Part shown: one piece after another, positions 60,337 through 64,000 of the stretch
Layout: each line of letters opens with the position of its first letter
Numbering within the stretch: position 1 is the first letter of the stretch
Source: CALFVT01 sp964513675
Lineage (GTDB): Bacteria > Pseudomonadota > Alphaproteobacteria > Caulobacterales > Maricaulaceae
Assembly: GCA_964513675.1 (NCBI GenBank)
Contig: CAZEOD010000001.1
Span: forward strand, 48,109 to 112,108
Reading direction: 5' to 3'
DNA: 64,000 nucleotides
Program-made: the position numbers and the translations under genes
The notes under the pieces: generated by a model
Told to the model about the DNA's origin: nothing
Database searches by the model: none
The model's input: only the letters and a program-made list of their open reading frames with translations

Positions 60337-61828
60337 GACTGATACGCCCGACCATAACCCTGTCCTGACGCTTTACAACTCTTTGACGCGGAAAAAAGAG
60401 CCCTTTATTCCGCAAGACCCGACGCGGGTGACGATGTATAACTGCGGGCCAACGGTTTATAGCTATGCCCATATTGGCAATGCGCGCGCTGCGGTAGTGG
60501 CGGATGTGTTGTTCCGTGTGTTGCGCCATATCTACGGCGAAGACGCGGTGGTTTATGCGCGCAATATTACCGATGTTGATGATAAGATTATCAAAGCTTC
60601 GCACGAACAGGGCGTGCCGATTTCCGAGATTACTGAAAAATTCGCCCGTATCTATAACGAAGACCTTGCGGCGATTGGCTGCCTACCCCCGACCCATCAA
60701 CCGAAAGCGACGCAGCATATTAGCCATATGATCGAGATGATTTCGGATTTGATCGTCAAGGGTTTTGCCTATGAAAGCGATGGTCATGTGTTTTTTGATG
60801 TCTCTAAATATAAGCAATATGGGGAATTATCCGGCAATAGCCTAGACGCGCTGCGGGGCGGGGACCGCGTCGGCGAAGGCGAGGTGGCTCGCAAGCGCAA
60901 TGCCGCTGATTTTGTCCTTTGGAAGCCAGAGCTTGACGGCGTGGGCTGGGATGCGCCCTTCGGCCCGAACGGAGCAAATATGAAGGGCCGCCCCGGTTGG
61001 CATATTGAATGTTCCGTTATGGCCAAAGCCTCGCTTTGCGATGAAGGCTACGGCAATGTGATTGATATTCATTGCGGCGGCGTTGATTTAAAATTCCCGC
61101 ATCACGAAAATGAACGCGCACAAAGTTGCTGCGCCAATGGCACGGAAAAATTCGCCAATTATTGGGTGCATAATGAGTTCTTGAATATGGGCTCTGAAAA
61201 AATGTCGAAGTCTTTGGGCAATGTGAAACTAATTCATGACCTTTTAAAAGATTGGGACGGCGAGGTCATTCGATTGGCCCTGCTGAAAGCGCATTACCGG
61301 AGTGAACTAATTTGGTCAGAAGATTTGCTGCGGGAGAGTAAAGAAAATTTAAATTATGCTTATCGGTACAAATCTGCCGCAATGAAATTGCCAGGGTTAA
61401 CCACTAAAAGTCTTTCTGGTTTTGATGGTTCTTTGTTAAATGATCTTGGCACTCCTGACGCCTTTAAAGACCTCACATTTTTTAGTGGAGAGATAAGCGG
61501 GGTCGTTAGCAAAATAACATCAGGCGAAGATATTTCTTGGGAAGACGCTAAAGTTTTAGATGAATATTTTAATTCATGGAACCTCCTCGGCCTTCTGCAA
61601 AAAGACCCTGAAGCGTGGTTCAAGGGCGGTCTCGACACGGATAAGTTTGACAGTCTTGTTGCGGATTATGACCGTCTGCGGGCGGAGGCTTTAGCCGCCA
61701 AAGAAGCGGGTGACAAAGCGGCGATGGGGGCTTTGTTTTCTCAAACCGATGCTATTCGCGATGAGCTTAAAGCGGAAGGTGTTGTTATCGAGTCTGGCCC
61801 TGATGGTAGTGCATGGCGTAAGGCGTAA
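60335..61828 (+). CDS. cysS: Cysteinyl-tRNA synthetase
   Basis: Class I aminoacyl-tRNA synthetase charging tRNA-Cys, 497 residues. Zinc ligand Cys37 (MYNCGPTVY), HIGH-type motif AHIGN at 46-50, PGWHIECSVMA, HCGGVDLKFPHHENERAQS and KMSKS at 289-293 are all present. The ATG at 60335 gives the standard N-terminus; an in-frame ATG at 60305 would add ten residues inside the divergent gene. Codons for residues about 335-425 are visibly more AT-rich and the protein sequence there (the DALR-region start) is less typical than the rest. Confidence 0.95.
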   Translation: MTDTPDHNPVLTLYNSLTRKKEPFIPQDPTRVTMYNCGPTVYSYAHIGNARAAVVADVLFRVLRHIYGEDAVVYARNITDVDDKIIKASHEQGVPISEITEKFARIYNEDLAAIGCLPPTHQPKATQHISHMIEMISDLIVKGFAYESDGHVFFDVSKYKQYGELSGNSLDALRGGDRVGEGEVARKRNAADFVLWKPELDGVGWDAPFGPNGANMKGRPGWHIECSVMAKASLCDEGYGNVIDIHCGGVDLKFPHHENERAQSCCANGTEKFANYWVHNEFLNMGSEKMSKSLGNVKLIHDLLKDWDGEVIRLALLKAHYRSELIWSEDLLRESKENLNYAYRYKSAAMKLPGLTTKSLSGFDGSLLNDLGTPDAFKDLTFFSGEISGVVSKITSGEDISWEDAKVLDEYFNSWNLLGLLQKDPEAWFKGGLDTDKFDSLVADYDRLRAEALAAKEAGDKAAMGALFSQTDAIRDELKAEGVVIESGPDGSAWRKA

Positions 61829-61950
61829 GGCTTTTTTGATTTTACCTTAGGCTTTTTCATTTCGCTTGGGACCCCCACCTTTACGGGAATGCACGGGGTT
61901 TGCGGCTTGGTGCTTAATCTTACGTCTCGCTGTTGGCCTCTATATGTCAT

Positions 61951-61978
61951 AAAAAAAGCCCCGCATGCGCGAGGCTTT
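61951..61978 (-). terminator. Rho-independent terminator of the repeat-protein gene
   Basis: On the minus strand a GC-rich hairpin (AAAGCC...GGCTTT outer arms, GCGCATGC core) is followed by a run of seven T. It is about 27 bp after the stop of the minus-strand gene 62005-62421, a textbook intrinsic terminator. Confidence 0.8.
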
Positions 61979-62004
61979 CTGTCTTTGAGTGTTAGGCTGC
62001 GGGA

Positions 62005-62421
62005 TTAGCTGCCTTTATAATTGCCTGTAATCATGCAAGTGCCATTTGGCTGCGCGGTTGTTCCGGCTGGGCAAGCAATTGCAGGGACGGACGCTGCTGG
62101 AGCCGCAGCTTTATTGCCGCTACCATAAGCTTTAGCTTTTTCAACCGCGCCGTCTTTATTGCCGCTACCATAAGCTTTGGCTTTTTCCACAGCGCCTTCG
62201 ACTTTTTTAGCGCCCTCAACAGCGCCGCTGCCGTAGCCTGTGCCCTTGACAGTTTCGAGAGCTTTGTCCTTTGCGGCGCCTTTGACGCGCTTCACGGCTT
62301 CGTCTTTGACGCTATCAACGACTTTGTCTTTGACGCCAGTGACTTGGGCGCTTAAGGCGGGCGAGAGGGCAAAACTTGCTGTGGCCGCGCCGATAATTAG
62401 TAGTGTTTTAAAATTTTTCAT
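62005..62421 (-). CDS. Secreted small protein with tandem AVEKAKAYGSGNK repeats
   Basis: A 138-residue exported protein that I cannot assign. A signal peptide (about 1-25, ALSA-Q) is followed by a lysine- and valine-rich helical region (VKDKVVDSVKDEAVKRVKGAAKDKALE) and then tandem 15-residue repeats, AVEKAKAYGSGNKDG and AVEKAKAYGSGNKAA, with a diverged third unit upstream (TGYGSGAVEGAKK). The C-terminus has a two-cysteine motif CPAGTTAQPNGTCMITGNY, as seen at the end of several small alphaproteobacterial envelope proteins. An intrinsic terminator follows. It borders the candidate origin. Confidence 0.65.
   Translation of the reverse strand: MKNFKTLLIIGAATASFALSPALSAQVTGVKDKVVDSVKDEAVKRVKGAAKDKALETVKGTGYGSGAVEGAKKVEGAVEKAKAYGSGNKDGAVEKAKAYGSGNKAAAPAASVPAIACPAGTTAQPNGTCMITGNYKGS
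62110..62199 (-). repeat. 45-bp tandem repeat, two units, inside the secreted protein gene
   Basis: TTTATTGCCGCTACCATAAG recurs 45 bp later within the gene, corresponding to two near-identical 15-codon units. The period is a multiple of three, so unit number can change without breaking the frame. Confidence 0.85.
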
Positions 62422-62556
62422 CTTTTTGACTCCATGTTAACAACCCCATAAGGCTATATATAGCCAGGCGTTTTGCGCGCCTAGTAAACTTTGCGTCATG
62501 TTGCAGTCAGTGAAGCCGGATAGTTTTTTACTGACTTTATCTATGTTTTTAGGCCG

Positions 62557-62565
62557 TGTGGATAA
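62557..62565 (-). promoter_or_regulatory. Perfect DnaA box
   Basis: TGTGGATAA, that is TTATCCACA on the minus strand, an exact match to the high-affinity consensus. Confidence 0.8.
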
Positions 62566-62600
62566 GTTGCAAAGCCTTATCACTATGTGAAAAATCAGGC

Positions 62601-62609
62601 TGTGGATAA
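62601..62609 (-). promoter_or_regulatory. Perfect DnaA box
   Basis: TGTGGATAA, same orientation as the first box and 44 bp from it. Confidence 0.8.
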
Positions 62610-62855
62610 CTTGCTACCAAGGCCTAATCTGTCCCAAAATGGGCGGTATTTTATTAATTACATGTATAGAATCCCGTGTTAATTTTACATTCATGATAAA
62701 ATAACGGGGCAAGCAATAATTTGTGATTGCTTAAATATACGCATATCTATCTGAAATTAAACGATTTTATGTGTATGGTTGAAGAGGGGTGCGAGGTAAG
62801 CCTTACAATTATCAGGATAGGCTCACAAAATCTACACGCAGCGGTGATTTCGCCG

Positions 62856-62870
62856 TTAACTAGTTGTTAA
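62856..62870. promoter_or_regulatory. CtrA box (TTAA-N7-TTAA) in the candidate origin
   Basis: TTAACTAGTTGTTAA, an exact match, 26 bp from the nearest DnaA box. In Caulobacter, CtrA sites close to DnaA boxes silence the origin in swarmer cells. Confidence 0.65.
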
Positions 62871-62895
62871 CCTTATTGACCGAGCTCTAAGCTTG

Positions 62896-62904
62896 TTATC
62901 CACA
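62896..62904 (+). promoter_or_regulatory. Perfect DnaA box (inverted pair, left)
   Basis: TTATCCACA on the plus strand. With the next box it forms an inverted pair separated by 14 bp; flanking AAGCTTG/AAGCTTG bases extend the symmetry. Confidence 0.8.
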
Positions 62905-62918
62905 GGATGTATTATTTT

Positions 62919-62927
62919 TGTGGATAA
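62919..62927 (-). promoter_or_regulatory. Perfect DnaA box (inverted pair, right)
   Basis: TGTGGATAA, followed by GCTT. Right half of the inverted pair, 60 bp before the start of the GIY-YIG gene, so DnaA could also affect that promoter. Confidence 0.8.
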
Positions 62928-62986
62928 GCTTGACAGGGTAACATAAATGTTCTCTTTTTGTTCGATCAGTAGAATAGGATAAAGTT

Positions 62987-63289
62987 ATGATACATCACGA
63001 CCTATACATATTAACAACGCAAGACTGCGGCCCTCTGTTCATTGAAGCGACTTCCGATCTTAAGTCGCGGATGAAAGAGCATAAATGCGGTCATCTCAGT
63101 CAGGCCGTGTTTCGCATTGACCGCCTCGTTTATGTCGAGCGTTATAATACGGCCTCTAAGGCAGAAGCGCGTGTTAAAGCCCTGCGAGCGGCATCGCGTG
63201 AATGGACCGAAGCGCTGATTGAACGGCGTAATCCGAACTGGATTGATTTGGCGGCGCCCGCTACAACAGATGTGAAACACGCAGCATAA
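62987..63289 (+). CDS. GIY-YIG family protein with degenerate active site
   Basis: A 100-residue single-domain protein of the small GIY-YIG (UPF0213-like) group. LYILTTQDCGPLFIEATSDLKSRMKEHKCG matches the usual YILxxxxNGxLYIGxTxDLxRRxxEH layout, and NPNWIDLA is the usual end. The YIG motif is replaced by FIE: the catalytic Tyr is Phe and the Gly is Glu, although the catalytic Arg (KSRMKEH) remains. Nuclease activity is therefore doubtful. It starts directly beside the candidate origin. Confidence 0.75.
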   Translation: MIHHDLYILTTQDCGPLFIEATSDLKSRMKEHKCGHLSQAVFRIDRLVYVERYNTASKAEARVKALRAASREWTEALIERRNPNWIDLAAPATTDVKHAA

Positions 63290-63321
63290 GACGGAGCTTG
63301 GCTCCTGTCAGGGAGCCTTCT

Positions 63322-63927
63322 ATGAAACTTTATGATTATTTACCGTCGGGTAATTCTTACAAAGTCCGCTTGCTCGCCTCTTATTTGGGGCTATCTTATG
63401 AGTGGATTAATTTAAACATTATAAAAGGCGAAACCCAAACGGATGCGTTTAAAGGGAAAAACCCTGTTGGCCAGATTCCGCTGCTAGAGCTTAATGACGG
63501 ACGGCGCATTGCGGAAAGCGGCGCGATATTATATTTCCTCGCTGAAGGAACGCCCTATTTTCCGGCCTCTGCTTATGACCAAGCCAAATGTCTTCAATGG
63601 ATGTTTTTCGAGCAATATAAGCATGAGCCCGCCATTGCTGTTGCGCGGTTTATTCGAAATTATTTTATGGAGCCGCGAAAGAAAGAGCTGCCTGTTTTAA
63701 TGACAAAGGGCTATGCGGCGCTGGATATTATGGAGGCGCATTTGGCAACTCACCTCTATTTTGTTGGCGGTGGGCCAAGCATTGCTGATATTGCGCTTTA
63801 TGCGTACACTCATGTTGCGGATGAGGGCGGTTTCGATTTGGCAAATTATCCGAATATTACGGCATGGCTTGCCCGCATGAGTGACCATCCGAGACATATT
63901 CTTATTACGGATGTGCCAAACGTTTAA
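63322..63927 (+). CDS. Glutathione S-transferase family protein
   Basis: A 201-residue cytosolic GST. The N-terminal thioredoxin-like domain has LYDYLPSGNSYKVRLLASYLG, then NPVGQIPLLELNDGRRIAESGAILYFLAEG with the cis-Pro and glutathione-binding Glu-Ser. The C-terminal helical domain has the conserved PSIADIALYAYTHVADEGGF (N-capping box). The ATG at 63322 is preferred over an in-frame one at 63298 because GGAG lies before it and it starts directly at the fold. Confidence 0.92.
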   Translation: MKLYDYLPSGNSYKVRLLASYLGLSYEWINLNIIKGETQTDAFKGKNPVGQIPLLELNDGRRIAESGAILYFLAEGTPYFPASAYDQAKCLQWMFFEQYKHEPAIAVARFIRNYFMEPRKKELPVLMTKGYAALDIMEAHLATHLYFVGGGPSIADIALYAYTHVADEGGFDLANYPNITAWLARMSDHPRHILITDVPNV

Positions 63928-64000
63928 ACGCTGCCGCGCGTAGTTATTTTATGACGCCAAAACAGATTGAATATCGTTATTTGTCTCTGCATTGCTGGTT

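Larger units (their letters stand above)
62422..62986. other. Candidate replication origin (DnaA boxes, CtrA box, AT-rich)
   Basis: The largest gene-free segment of the window. It contains four perfect TTATCCACA boxes, one perfect TTAA-N7-TTAA CtrA box, AT-rich sequence between them (about 62640-62790), two GANTC sites (62428, 62669) and several inverted repeats: the palindrome GGCTATATATAGCC (62452-62465), AGTCAGT/ACTGACT (62505-62511 and 62530-62536) and AAGCAAT/ATTGCTT (62711-62717 and 62726-62732). This mix resembles the Caulobacter origin, where CtrA represses and DnaA initiates. Against it, none of hemE, dnaA, dnaN, parAB or gidAB is in the window, and most genes to its left are transcribed toward it. 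Confidence 0.55.

Noticed and set aside
62110..62199. CRISPR-like repeat
   Set aside because: Only two contiguous in-frame units without spacers; it encodes a protein repeat.
1..64000. tRNA, rRNA or riboswitch
   Set aside because: None of the gene-free stretches shows a cloverleaf, rRNA signature or a riboswitch class I can recognise; small structured RNAs cannot be excluded by eye.

Overview
The window reads as chromosomal DNA of an alphaproteobacterium, most likely of the dimorphic or stalked Caulobacterales/Hyphomonadaceae/Maricaulaceae type. This rests on an alphaproteobacterial gene transfer agent (GTA) cluster with separate GafY- and GafZ-like activators, two PleC/DivJ-like histidine kinases, a MucR regulator, exact CtrA-type boxes (TTAA-N7-TTAA) in intergenic regions and clustered GANTC (CcrM) sites. 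A run of 10 N shows it is a draft assembly. I saw no rRNA or tRNA genes, CRISPR array, insertion sequence or integrase.

Layout. 0.1-8.2 kb: a ten-gene Mrp-type cation/proton antiporter operon with a split MrpA and three large antiporter-like subunits. 8.2-10.9 kb: mucR, a PAS_5 gene behind a CtrA box, a gafYZ-like pair and a convergent sufE. 11-22.5 kb: a DivJ/PleC-like kinase, a BcsB-family protein without its synthase, a DUF1491 gene, prfC, two secreted PAN-domain proteins (one with a CAP domain) each behind a CtrA-like box, a class A penicillin-binding protein and a YcgN-family protein. 22.6-37.2 kb: a nearly complete GTA structural cluster, from a putative small terminase through terminase, portal, protease, capsid, connectors, tail and the 1287-residue host-specificity protein. 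Two non-canonical genes sit between terminase and portal, and the tape-measure gene carries the N gap.

37.3-48 kb: a J-domain protein; a PepSY/response regulator/kinase/DUF938 operon; then an HtrA protease, response regulator, kinase and glnE. 48-54.5 kb, minus strand: a PleC-like kinase, an EAL protein and pepN. 54.6-61.8 kb: a glycerophosphodiester phosphodiesterase, a molybdenum hydroxylase pair, folE, a small frameshifted membrane-protein gene, a ClpP-fold membrane protein and cysS. 62.0-63.9 kb: a repeat-containing secreted protein, a 565-bp gene-free segment with four perfect DnaA boxes and a perfect CtrA box (a candidate replication origin), a degenerate GIY-YIG protein and a GST.

How it may fit together (inference): the GafYZ-like pair would switch on the GTA cluster 12 kb downstream, and CtrA, controlled in turn by PleC/DivJ-type kinases, may bind inside the GTA region, at envelope-protein promoters and at the candidate origin. 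That would tie particle production, envelope remodelling and the cell cycle together within one 64-kb stretch.
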